Shown: piece by piece, positions 8,590-16,549 of the stretch
Position numbering within the stretch: position 1 is the stretch's first letter
Layout: each line of letters starts with the position of its first letter
Assembly: GCA_965223835.1 (NCBI GenBank)
Contig: CBDCXQ010000001.1
Coordinates: 3,472,001 to 3,536,000, forward strand
Length of the DNA: 64,000 nucleotides
Direction of reading: 5' to 3'
Origin: CAVYXZ01 sp965223835
GTDB lineage: Bacteria > Chloroflexota > Anaerolineae > Aggregatilineales > Phototrophicaceae
Notes under the pieces: generated by a model
The model's database searches: none
Seen by the model: only the letters and a program-made list of their open reading frames with translations
Told to the model about the DNA's origin: nothing
Program-made: the position numbers and the translations under genes

Positions 8590-9795
8590 CTATCTTACTG
8601 CATATTCCGCAACGTGCAGGTTTGTGCCTGGTGAGAGTGCCAACCACCAGAGTATTAAAGCGCCATACAATTTCGGATACGCCAACAACGGGTGCAATTG
8701 TAGCAGACTTGTGAGGTCGAAATGGACACCGATCAGACCGATGGCAAACAGCAATAGCCACTGTCGCCAACCTGTGTCAAGTCGTACTGTCAGAATAGCG
8801 ATGGGCAACAACAGTAGCAGGTAGTGATAATCCCCGGAAAAGGGACTGATAATAATCCCGGCGGTTGTGAACATCGCAAACGCCAGATCACCATCCAAAC
8901 TGCGCCTTAGTGCACAGATGCTAAACCCAACCAGCAATAGCGTCCCGGCAAGTGGCAGTATGAGGCCCAGCATCGGTGCGTCGAATAACGGCTGCGGATT
9001 CCATTGCGAGTCTGCAATAAACAGTCGTTTGAGCACACTCGCTAGCGATTGATACCCGACACTCATCGTAAAAGGCTGGCTACTGAATTCGCGCAGACCC
9101 TCAATATAGGCAAACCATGCCTTGATGGTTACACGGGGCAGCGTGATAAGCGTGGTAAACCCGACTGTTCCAATAGCCCAGGCCAATGAGCGCCAGCGAT
9201 TTTGGAATAAAAGCAGCACGAAAAACAAACTACCGGCTGACTTGAAGCTAAACATTAATCCAAATGCAATCCCCACCAAATGAGGTTGCTGATTGCGATA
9301 GCCCAGCCAGGCAACTACCAGCAAGCCAGTCAGCAGCAGATAAGCCTGTCCCTGCACCAGTTGCGCATAAAGCGGTTGGTATAATAACGCTATGATGAAT
9401 GCCAGTAACCAATAGCGCTTTGGAAATTCCAACACCTCTATCGTACAAACGACGGCCCCGACAAAGATCAGTAAACCCAGCACCGTCCAGATTATTCGAG
9501 CTATTGTGTAATCGAACTGCGCCAATGGCAAGAACAAATAGGCCGTGACCGGCAGATTAGGCGTGAAAATATCATTTGCGCCCGGTTGGATGCGGCGGGT
9601 TACGGCCCGAAACCATTCGTTATCATAGAATTGCGCGACCGGCACACCGTCTACTAACAGGCGCGAGGCAGTATAGTAACTATGAAACCCATGTGATGGT
9701 CGGACTGCCGCCTGCTGGACAACCGGAATAAAGCGTGTCAGGCAGATGACTGCGATGCCAACCCACAATATTTGCCACCACCAACCGCTGCGCAT
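8590..9795 (-). CDS. GT87-like polyprenyl-linked glycosyltransferase (DUF2029)
   Basis: A roughly 401-residue multispan membrane protein with many hydrophobic helices. It fits the GT87/DUF2029 group of GT-C mannosyltransferases, which use polyprenyl-phosphate sugars on the outer face of the membrane. An acidic and aromatic region follows the first helix (HSYYTASRLLVDGVPVAQFY). The start is ATG 9795 with GGGGA just upstream, or ATG 9810 five codons earlier. It is divergent from xylB, with a short gap that must hold both promoters. The sugar specificity is unknown. Confidence 0.7.
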   Translation of the reverse strand: MRSGWWWQILWVGIAVICLTRFIPVVQQAAVRPSHGFHSYYTASRLLVDGVPVAQFYDNEWFRAVTRRIQPGANDIFTPNLPVTAYLFLPLAQFDYTIARIIWTVLGLLIFVGAVVCTIEVLEFPKRYWLLAFIIALLYQPLYAQLVQGQAYLLLTGLLVVAWLGYRNQQPHLVGIAFGLMFSFKSAGSLFFVLLLFQNRWRSLAWAIGTVGFTTLITLPRVTIKAWFAYIEGLREFSSQPFTMSVGYQSLASVLKRLFIADSQWNPQPLFDAPMLGLILPLAGTLLLVGFSICALRRSLDGDLAFAMFTTAGIIISPFSGDYHYLLLLLPIAILTVRLDTGWRQWLLLFAIGLIGVHFDLTSLLQLHPLLAYPKLYGALILWWLALSPGTNLHVAEYAVR

Positions 9796-9834
9796 AAAAT
9801 CCCCACACATTCAAGAATTTGCTAAAGAGGAATT

Positions 9835-11340
9835 ATGCCTTATTTACTCGGCATTGACATTGGCACATCGAGCGTCAAAACGCTTGTCTTGCAGGCGGAG
9901 AATGGCGCAACGCTGGCGAGTTCCACCCAGGAATATCCGGTTAACCAGCCGCAGCCCGGCTATGCGGAACAGAATCCGGCTGACTGGTGGCAGGCTACCA
10001 TCACAACGGTGCGTGGCGCGATCGCGGCAGCAAGTATCGCATCTCATGACATTGTGGCGATCGGACTCAGCGGTCAGATGCATGGGTTGGTTTGTATTGA
10101 CAATCAGCATGAGGTTGTGCGACCAGCGATCATCTGGGCGGATACGCGTAGCAAACCCCAGGTTGATGACTTACTCGCACGGGTGACGCCCCCAGAAATG
10201 GCTCAATATGCCCCCGGTCCCCCGGCGGCAGGATTTATGGGGCCGACGTTGATGTGGTTGCACACTCATGAACCGCAAACGCTGGACCAGACGACAAGGG
10301 TTCTCCTGCCAAAGGATTATGTGCGGCTGTGCCTTACGGGCGAAATCGCCACCGATGTCAGTGATGCAGCGGCAACCTGGCTGCTGGATGTCAAAACCGG
10401 GCAATGGTCAGACTGGTTAATCACAACCTGTGGACTTGATGCGCGTTATCTCCCACCAATCATGCCGTCAGCAACCGTCGCTGGACAGATCACACCAATC
10501 GCTGCTGAACAACTGGGCATTTCCGCCGGGATTCCGGTTGTTGCGGGTTGCGCCGATCAATGTGCGCAAGCCCTCGGTCATGGGTTATTCGAACCGGAAT
10601 CCGCGCTCGTCACCATTGGCACGGGTGGGCAGGTGTTGCTACCATTGACCAAACCTCATATTGACCCACAACTCCGATATTACGTTTTCAATCATGCAGT
10701 GGCCGGGCGCTGGTACGCGGCAGCGGCGATTTTATGTGCCGGGTTAGCCTTACGCTGGCTGCGCGATACGTTAGGCTTTAAGAATCGGCCAGACGCCTAT
10801 GCCCATCTTTCAAACCTCGCGGCTAACGTACCACCGGGGGCCGATGGCTTGATCTTCCTGCCCTACCTCGCCGGAGAACGCACGCCCCATATGGACCCGC
10901 TGGCAAGTGGACTATTTCTAGGGCTGCGGATTCATCATACACCCGGTCATCTGGCACGTGCAGTCATGGAGGGCGTCGCCTTTGCGCTACAAGAATGCCT
11001 GACACTCGTGACGACCAATAATGATGCGCCGCTGCAAGTGATTGCTTCTGGTGGAGCGACAGCTTCCCCGGTCTGGCGACAATTATTGGCTGACAGTTTC
11101 GACCAACCGCTGTTGCTGGCCGGTGGCGCAAACCATGCCGGTGTCGGAGCAGCGCTGTTAGCCGGGGTTGGCACCGGTGTTTATCCCGATTTCGCAACCG
11201 CCTCGGCCATACTCCCCCAACCTGAAATCCGCATAGACCCAAATCTAGAAACCGTTGCGTTTTACAAGGAATATCAAGAACGCTATGCCGGGTTATATGC
11301 CAGGCTAAAAGACGATATGCACTGGCTCAGCGCACCGTAA
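9835..11340 (+). CDS. xylB: Xylulokinase
   Basis: Phosphorylates D-xylulose to xylulose 5-phosphate, feeding the pentose phosphate pathway (transaldolase is encoded at the left edge of this window). This FGGY-family kinase has 501 residues, as expected. It shows the N-terminal GIDIGTSSVKTLVLQ ATP-binding motif (6-20), SGQMHG (79-84) typical of xylulokinase, AGCADQC with probable catalytic D241, and GGATASPVWRQLLAD near the C-terminus. The ATG follows AGAGGAATT. Its end overlaps by 14 bp the end of the convergent GT39 gene. No xylose isomerase or xylose transporter is in the window. Confidence 0.92.
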   Translation: MPYLLGIDIGTSSVKTLVLQAENGATLASSTQEYPVNQPQPGYAEQNPADWWQATITTVRGAIAAASIASHDIVAIGLSGQMHGLVCIDNQHEVVRPAIIWADTRSKPQVDDLLARVTPPEMAQYAPGPPAAGFMGPTLMWLHTHEPQTLDQTTRVLLPKDYVRLCLTGEIATDVSDAAATWLLDVKTGQWSDWLITTCGLDARYLPPIMPSATVAGQITPIAAEQLGISAGIPVVAGCADQCAQALGHGLFEPESALVTIGTGGQVLLPLTKPHIDPQLRYYVFNHAVAGRWYAAAAILCAGLALRWLRDTLGFKNRPDAYAHLSNLAANVPPGADGLIFLPYLAGERTPHMDPLASGLFLGLRIHHTPGHLARAVMEGVAFALQECLTLVTTNNDAPLQVIASGGATASPVWRQLLADSFDQPLLLAGGANHAGVGAALLAGVGTGVYPDFATASAILPQPEIRIDPNLETVAFYKEYQERYAGLYARLKDDMHWLSAP

Positions 11341-13960
11341 TAGTTCCCGGCAGCTCAAGGTAATCCAGGCCACTCGATTCAACGTGCACGCGGTCGCCAG
11401 TCTGCGAATCGTACATCCCGACTATTAATCGTCCATCGCCTGGGACAGCAGTCTCATTGAAATGTAAGCTATGACGATCAACCAGATATTCACCCGAACG
11501 CCAACCGGTAGTTGGCCGCTCCCCGGCTACCGGCACGGCGTCGCTTTGGGCCAGCAGCCGTCCATCAGCATCCAGCAACTGCACAAAAACGGTATAGCTG
11601 CGCGCGGCTGGTTCGGTTCCACCCTCCCAGACCAGTGAAACAGACAATGGTTCATTCAGAGTAATCGTGTCAGTTTCGATAGTAAAACCGACCAGCGTAC
11701 CAATGTCGGCCAGTGGCAGGTCAACCGGAACCACATAATCAGGTGGTTCGGCCAAAAATGGGACCCCCGCAACTACCCACGATCCGAGAACAACACCATT
11801 TGGCAATCGAAGGTGAGCCGTACCCGGCGCAGCGTCTACCGGGACTCGTGTCGTTCGCCAATCGCGGCTGATCGTATCCCGTAGAGCCGGCAGCGGCGGC
11901 ACCGTCACTTGCCAGGAATTATCGTCAGCCACGAGCGATAAATCTGGCAGTGGAACCGGCTCGCGCCAGAGCAAATCTAGCTGCACATCCAAACCTGGCT
12001 GGAGGGTTGCACTCGAGCCGAGATCATAGCCCAGCAGTTGTCGGCGATTGATCGCCAGCGGTTCATCCAAAATCATCAGGTCTGGCTCCCGATTGCTCTG
12101 CGACCAGTCCGCCCCGGAACGCACATGCCACATACCCAGCGGTAGTTCTTTGCCGATGAGATGGCCGTCGGCTGTAACCATGTCATAGCCTGAAGGCGCG
12201 ACATCGTTATCGAAAACACGCAACAGCACTTTGTAACTGTTAGGAGGCGCACCATATGGCAATCGCAGCAACGCATAAGCTGTGATTACAGTGCCGGCAT
12301 CCAGCCCAGCCGTTGTCCGCTGATTAGGCGTAGCAAAAACGACATTCGTACTGGCGACCTCCCACCCCAGCCAGTTCTGAATAATCACCCGCGCCCGCAG
12401 ATCAGTTTCAAGCACTTGATTGAGCCGCAGATCAATCGGGATGCACACAGCCCGATCTGCCGACCATAGGGGCAACTCGCCCACCTGGGTAATTGCTGCA
12501 ACCGGTACACCATTGTGCAGCAACGGACGCTCAAATGTGCGCATGACCGGTTGTTCCAGATGTGACAGATCAATCAGCCGGTTGCTCATACCGTAAACCG
12601 TATATTCTTCCGGCAATAAGGTCGTGCCGTTTTCTAATACACAACTGAGCATTCCCCGGAAATCAGCCCGCTGCGTATACCAGATATTCTGGGCGACCCG
12701 GCCACTGGTCGGCAGCAATGGCATGATAGCATTCAGGTCGGCTCCTTCCGGCAACGTTACCCGTTGCGCGGGAATGTCAAACTGCCGCCAATAGTAGGCC
12801 AGATCATAACGATCAGCGTAGGACCAGGCCAACATCGTGTCGTCGGCAGTCAATTCCTCGACATAATATTGTGCCATTGCGCGGGTAGCGTCATGTTGAT
12901 ATAGCGGATTCTGGGCAGTGGTGATATTCACCACCGAGCCAAAAACAAACACACTTACGACAGCCGACTGAAAGACCCAACCGGGCAAACGGGCGATTCC
13001 AGCCCCAATCGCAACCAGCAACAGCGGTACAATCATGACCAGATAGCGTCCATGCAAGCCGTTGCCGATCACAGTCAAACCTATCAGTAGCCCGACAATG
13101 AGCACCACCACATGCACCACCAGCCAGCGGGCCGCCGCCTGTCGCCAGGGAATCAATAACAGGGCTATAACAAGGGCAAATATTGAGAATACGATCAGCA
13201 GGGTTTCCTGCCCAACCATCTCCCAGGGTGCTACCCACAGCGCCTGCCAGATTTGGCTGAGCAACGAAGTATCCAAAATGGGGGCACGATTCAGGGCGCT
13301 GTTGGCCGCCTGCACCTCGACAAAACGCGTGATAAACCAGGGCAACCACAACAGACCAACAACAATCTGACCGAAGAGCCAATGTCGCAAGCGGGGACGG
13401 CGCTGCATAAACCAGGCGATAAAGGTCACAGTATTCAGCCACAAGACGACTGCTGGACCAGTATTATGAGTATAAAGGATGAGTAATTCCGCACTCAGCA
13501 GCCAGAACCAGGCGCGCCGAGTCGGCTGTTTGAGCAATTGGTGCCAGGCCAGCGCCGCCCATAAAACGAGGACGGCCAGCAAGGCGTACATACGCGCTTC
13601 CTGTGCAGCCCACCATAACGGTGCGGCGACGGCTGCCAGCAGTGCGGCAACAATCCCCGCACGAGAATTAAACAATCGGCGGCCCAGTTGATCGCTAAGC
13701 GGTATGATGAGCAGGCTGAGGAACAGCGAAACCACCCGTAGCCCCAATGGGCTATCCCCCAGCACCCGTGTTGTCAGATATAAGAGAACATAATAGAGTG
13801 GTGGATTGGTTGGGTCGGTGTCAAAGGCGGCCAGTAATGAAGGTTGAATAGCAGCGTGGGCTGACCAACCTTCATCAAACCAGATACTCTGCAAATCGAT
13901 ATGGTACAGACGGGTCAGCGTGGCGAACAAGATCGCCAAAACCAATATCAGGTAGCGCAT
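11327..13960 (-). CDS. GT39-type membrane glycosyltransferase with long C-terminal extension
   Basis: An 877-residue protein. The N-terminal half (about 1-350) is a GT-C glycosyltransferase of the GT39/ArnT type: the first periplasmic loop holds the acidic motif DLQSIWFDEGWSAHAA, and DPTNPPLYYVLLY and many hydrophobic helices follow. The remaining 500 or so residues are non-membrane and rich in beta strands. They probably form an extracytoplasmic region with repeats of about 140 residues such as LPLGMWHVRSG and VPFLAEPPDYV. Such extensions occur in large Chloroflexota members of the family. The acceptor, lipid or protein, is unknown. Confidence 0.8.
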   Translation of the reverse strand: MRYLILVLAILFATLTRLYHIDLQSIWFDEGWSAHAAIQPSLLAAFDTDPTNPPLYYVLLYLTTRVLGDSPLGLRVVSLFLSLLIIPLSDQLGRRLFNSRAGIVAALLAAVAAPLWWAAQEARMYALLAVLVLWAALAWHQLLKQPTRRAWFWLLSAELLILYTHNTGPAVVLWLNTVTFIAWFMQRRPRLRHWLFGQIVVGLLWLPWFITRFVEVQAANSALNRAPILDTSLLSQIWQALWVAPWEMVGQETLLIVFSIFALVIALLLIPWRQAAARWLVVHVVVLIVGLLIGLTVIGNGLHGRYLVMIVPLLLVAIGAGIARLPGWVFQSAVVSVFVFGSVVNITTAQNPLYQHDATRAMAQYYVEELTADDTMLAWSYADRYDLAYYWRQFDIPAQRVTLPEGADLNAIMPLLPTSGRVAQNIWYTQRADFRGMLSCVLENGTTLLPEEYTVYGMSNRLIDLSHLEQPVMRTFERPLLHNGVPVAAITQVGELPLWSADRAVCIPIDLRLNQVLETDLRARVIIQNWLGWEVASTNVVFATPNQRTTAGLDAGTVITAYALLRLPYGAPPNSYKVLLRVFDNDVAPSGYDMVTADGHLIGKELPLGMWHVRSGADWSQSNREPDLMILDEPLAINRRQLLGYDLGSSATLQPGLDVQLDLLWREPVPLPDLSLVADDNSWQVTVPPLPALRDTISRDWRTTRVPVDAAPGTAHLRLPNGVVLGSWVVAGVPFLAEPPDYVVPVDLPLADIGTLVGFTIETDTITLNEPLSVSLVWEGGTEPAARSYTVFVQLLDADGRLLAQSDAVPVAGERPTTGWRSGEYLVDRHSLHFNETAVPGDGRLIVGMYDSQTGDRVHVESSGLDYLELPGTITVR

Positions 13961-14135
13961 AGCAACAGGTTAGCACCAGCACCAGGGCAAATCAATACGC
14001 AGAAATGTAACTTGCGTTCGCGCTTACCCCCGCTGTAGAATAGACTGTGTTGTGTTTCCAGGCATCACATTACCAGGTGCAATAATCTCTGTGTGCCTGC
14101 CAACAACAGCTACAGAGATTTCTCAGGAATTTTTT

Positions 14136-15041
14136 ATGACTGATAACAAGCTAAACATTACCAAAGCGCAGTTGTTAGAATTGCTAACGGCTGCGCACAA
14201 AGCCTATCATGCCCAACCGAAACCGAAAGATGCCAAACCATCGGATTGGCTGGCCTGGTACGTTGATTATATCGCCGAAAGAACCCAGGAAATCGACCTG
14301 CCAAAAACCGGCAAACTTGGTGACGATCCCCAACCGATAAAACCATTGGCTAAAGAATCCGGGTTAGAAACAAAAACCCCAGACCGTTCTGGAACGAAAA
14401 ATTTGGACCCAAGCACGCCTGATGGCAAAGACGCCGAGGCTGATAAGCGAAAAACAGACATTGAGGCTGGCGCTTTACAAGTTTGCCCCACCTGTGCCCA
14501 TCGCAACCGACCCGGTGTGCTATTCTGTGAAAATTGCGGCACCAACCTGATTACCGGACAGCAGGCCGCATTGGGAACCCGTGATCTGCGCGAGGCGCAG
14601 GAAATCGCCCCGGACAGCGTAAAAAAAGCTATGAATTCCAGTGGCGCACGGTTGGATGAAGCTCAGGAAAAAGCGGTCGAAACGGCGGGTAGCACGGCCT
14701 TTACCAGCGACATGTTTTTACGAATAGAGGTTGAAGGTGGCGCGACCCCGGTCGTCCTTAAACCGAAAGCAGAGGATATGATTCTGGGGCGGCGCGACCC
14801 GACAACTGGCGATAGCCCGGAAGTCGATCTCACCCAGTTTGCCGGTTATCGCATGGGCGTCAGTCGTCGTCATTCATCGCTTAAGCTCGAAGATAATCAA
14901 TTGAATTTATACGACCTGGGCAGCAGTAACGGGACGTTTATCAATGGCAATCGTTTGACACCTCATCAGCCAAACCCTATCCGGGATGGCGATGAAATAC
15001 GCCTGGGCCAGATGGTACTCCGGGTATTTTTCCAGAAGTGA
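14136..15041 (+). CDS. Zinc ribbon and FHA domain protein
   Basis: A 301-residue cytoplasmic protein. A polar N-terminus is followed by a zinc ribbon with cysteines 117, 120, 131 and 134 (CPTC...CENC). A C-terminal forkhead-associated domain (about 195-301) carries SRRH at 243-246 and GSSNGTF at 262-268, the phosphothreonine-binding loops. FHA domains read Ser/Thr kinase signals; no kinase gene of the Hanks type is adjacent. The frame opens at 14052, but ATG 14136 has AGGA 7 nt upstream and a sensible N-terminus. It stands opposite a roadblock gene with converging ends. Confidence 0.85.
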   Translation: MTDNKLNITKAQLLELLTAAHKAYHAQPKPKDAKPSDWLAWYVDYIAERTQEIDLPKTGKLGDDPQPIKPLAKESGLETKTPDRSGTKNLDPSTPDGKDAEADKRKTDIEAGALQVCPTCAHRNRPGVLFCENCGTNLITGQQAALGTRDLREAQEIAPDSVKKAMNSSGARLDEAQEKAVETAGSTAFTSDMFLRIEVEGGATPVVLKPKAEDMILGRRDPTTGDSPEVDLTQFAGYRMGVSRRHSSLKLEDNQLNLYDLGSSNGTFINGNRLTPHQPNPIRDGDEIRLGQMVLRVFFQK

Positions 15042-15123
15042 CACCGGCTCAATCAGGCTGACTTTAGACCGCAGGGGGTATTTTCATCCACTATTTTGCT
15101 GGCAAGTAGGTGTGGTTGGAAAT

Positions 15124-15525
15124 CTAAGCGAGGATTTTGGCAACATCGGCTGCCGCTTTACGTACTGCATACAAGATGTGACCGAGTTGTGCATCGCGTT
15201 GCACGAGGACCGCTAGCGACGCGCGTTCGCCTGCCGGATAAACCACCATTGTACCTTGCTCAGCTTCAATCAATAAGCGTTCGAGTTCACCTTGCGCCAA
15301 CCGCTTGAGCGTTCGATCTGCCAGGCCAATTAATGTCGCCGACATCGCCGCAACTTGTGGACTGCTGGTAGGATTTTCGTGCGGATTCTCCTCGTCGCCG
15401 GGCGGAAAGGCGGACACTAACAAACCATCAATATTCACTACTACTGATGCTCTGACACCTTCAACCGCGATATGTAACTGTTTGAGCGTACTCTCAAGCT
15501 GGTCATCGCGATAATGTTGAGCCAT
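15124..15525 (-). CDS. Roadblock/LC7 domain protein
   Basis: A 133-residue single-domain protein of the roadblock/LC7 family. Members such as MglB regulate small GTPases or form dimers in signalling complexes. Family features are VEGVRASVVVNIDGLLVSAF near the start, a middle helix SATLIGLADRTLKRLAQGE, then the strand TMVVYPAGERASLAVLVQ and a final helix. No GTPase gene is adjacent here; an Arf-like GTPase occurs 43 kb away in this window, so a link is only possible. Start ATG 15525 has AAAAGG upstream and its own promoter at 15577-15605. Confidence 0.8.
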   Translation of the reverse strand: MAQHYRDDQLESTLKQLHIAVEGVRASVVVNIDGLLVSAFPPGDEENPHENPTSSPQVAAMSATLIGLADRTLKRLAQGELERLLIEAEQGTMVVYPAGERASLAVLVQRDAQLGHILYAVRKAAADVAKILA

Positions 15526-15576
15526 ACAGCCTTTTCCCCGTAGTTCGCGCCGCACACCGACTGCCAATCGCCGGAT

Positions 15577-15605
15577 AGTATAGCAAAAGAAAAATTGAGC
15601 CTCAA
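15577..15605 (-). promoter_or_regulatory. Promoter for the roadblock gene, overlapping a terminator
   Basis: Minus strand: -35 TTGAGG (15600-15605), 17 bp spacer, -10 TATACT (15577-15582) with an extended TGC just upstream. The predicted leader is about 45 nt. The -35 lies inside the hairpin of the terminator that follows trmD, so the two elements share bases. Confidence 0.55.
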
Positions 15606-15612
15606 CCTCAAT
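15585..15612 (-). terminator. Candidate Rho-independent terminator after trmD
   Basis: Read on the minus strand, ATTGAG pairs with CTCAAT over a 7 nt loop and is followed directly by TTTTTCTTTT. The stem is short (6 bp), so efficiency may be moderate. It lies 45 bp past the trmD stop. Confidence 0.5.
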
Positions 15613-15657
15613 CCATTCATCATCATATCACGACACCGCATTTTCGGAAATTGAGGG

Positions 15658-16395
15658 TTACAAGCCCACAGTATCTTCAGCAGCCAGTTCCGCCAACAAA
15701 TAGCGCTCGTCTTCACTCAATTGGGCTGTGAGCAGCAAATCGGGGCGTCGTTGCCAGGTACGGCGTAACCCTTCAAACCGTCGCCACGCCTGAATGTGGG
15801 CATGATTACCATCCTGTAAGACCTCTGGGACCGAGAGACCACGAAACACAGCTGGACGGGTATAGTGTGGGCCTTCCAGAATACCAGCCGCGTGGCTGTC
15901 CATAGCAACCGCGCCTTCGGCCCCTAGCACACCGGGAATATGACGAACGAGTGCATCGATAACGACCATTGCTGCCAATTCACCACCGGTCAACACATAA
16001 TCGCCAATGCTGATTTCATCCGTCACCACCCGTTCACGCACCCGTTCATCCAGGCCTTCATAGTGTCCACACACGAGCACCATACGCTCACAACTCGCCA
16101 TTTCCTGGGCAACTTGATGGGAAAGAACGCGCCCCTGTGGTGACAGCAAAATCACTGGTGTTCCCGGCGCGGTCACCGCGGCCACCGCACGCGCCACGAC
16201 ATCCACCCGCATAATCATCCCGCCGCCGCCGCCATAGGGCGTATCATCAACTTTGCGATGCCGATCAAGTGCATAATCACGTATATCATGGATATGTAGC
16301 TCTAAGAGGCCCAGATGACGGGCTTTCCACATCATGCTCTCGGTCATCGGCCCTGTAAACATGCCCGGAAATAAGGTTAAAACATCGACTCGCAT
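15658..16395 (-). CDS. trmD: tRNA (guanine-N1-)-methyltransferase TrmD
   Basis: Methylates G37 of tRNAs reading CNN codons, using S-adenosylmethionine. This 245-residue protein has the SPOUT trefoil-knot signatures LLSPQGRVLS, VCGHYEGLDERV and SIGDYVLTGGELA, plus YGGGGGMIMR near residue 60 and the C-terminal ILEGPHYTRP. ATG 16395 is chosen because GGGAG lies 5 nt upstream; an ATG four codons earlier lacks a ribosome site. In most bacteria trmD sits with rpsP, rimM and rplS; here it stands alone between a roadblock gene and an Hsp70-like gene. Confidence 0.96.
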   Translation of the reverse strand: MRVDVLTLFPGMFTGPMTESMMWKARHLGLLELHIHDIRDYALDRHRKVDDTPYGGGGGMIMRVDVVARAVAAVTAPGTPVILLSPQGRVLSHQVAQEMASCERMVLVCGHYEGLDERVRERVVTDEISIGDYVLTGGELAAMVVIDALVRHIPGVLGAEGAVAMDSHAAGILEGPHYTRPAVFRGLSVPEVLQDGNHAHIQAWRRFEGLRRTWQRRPDLLLTAQLSEDERYLLAELAAEDTVGL

Positions 16396-16549
16396 CTGGA
16401 CTCCCATTCAGTGGGCGACAAACATATCAGTTTATTGTATGATGGAATTCTCCATATTCAATGTGTGGCATCCCAATGGCGTATCTTATGATACCCATTT
16501 GCGTTCTGTCCGGTGAGCAGTTGTATTTATCGAGTTTGAAAGGGATTGA

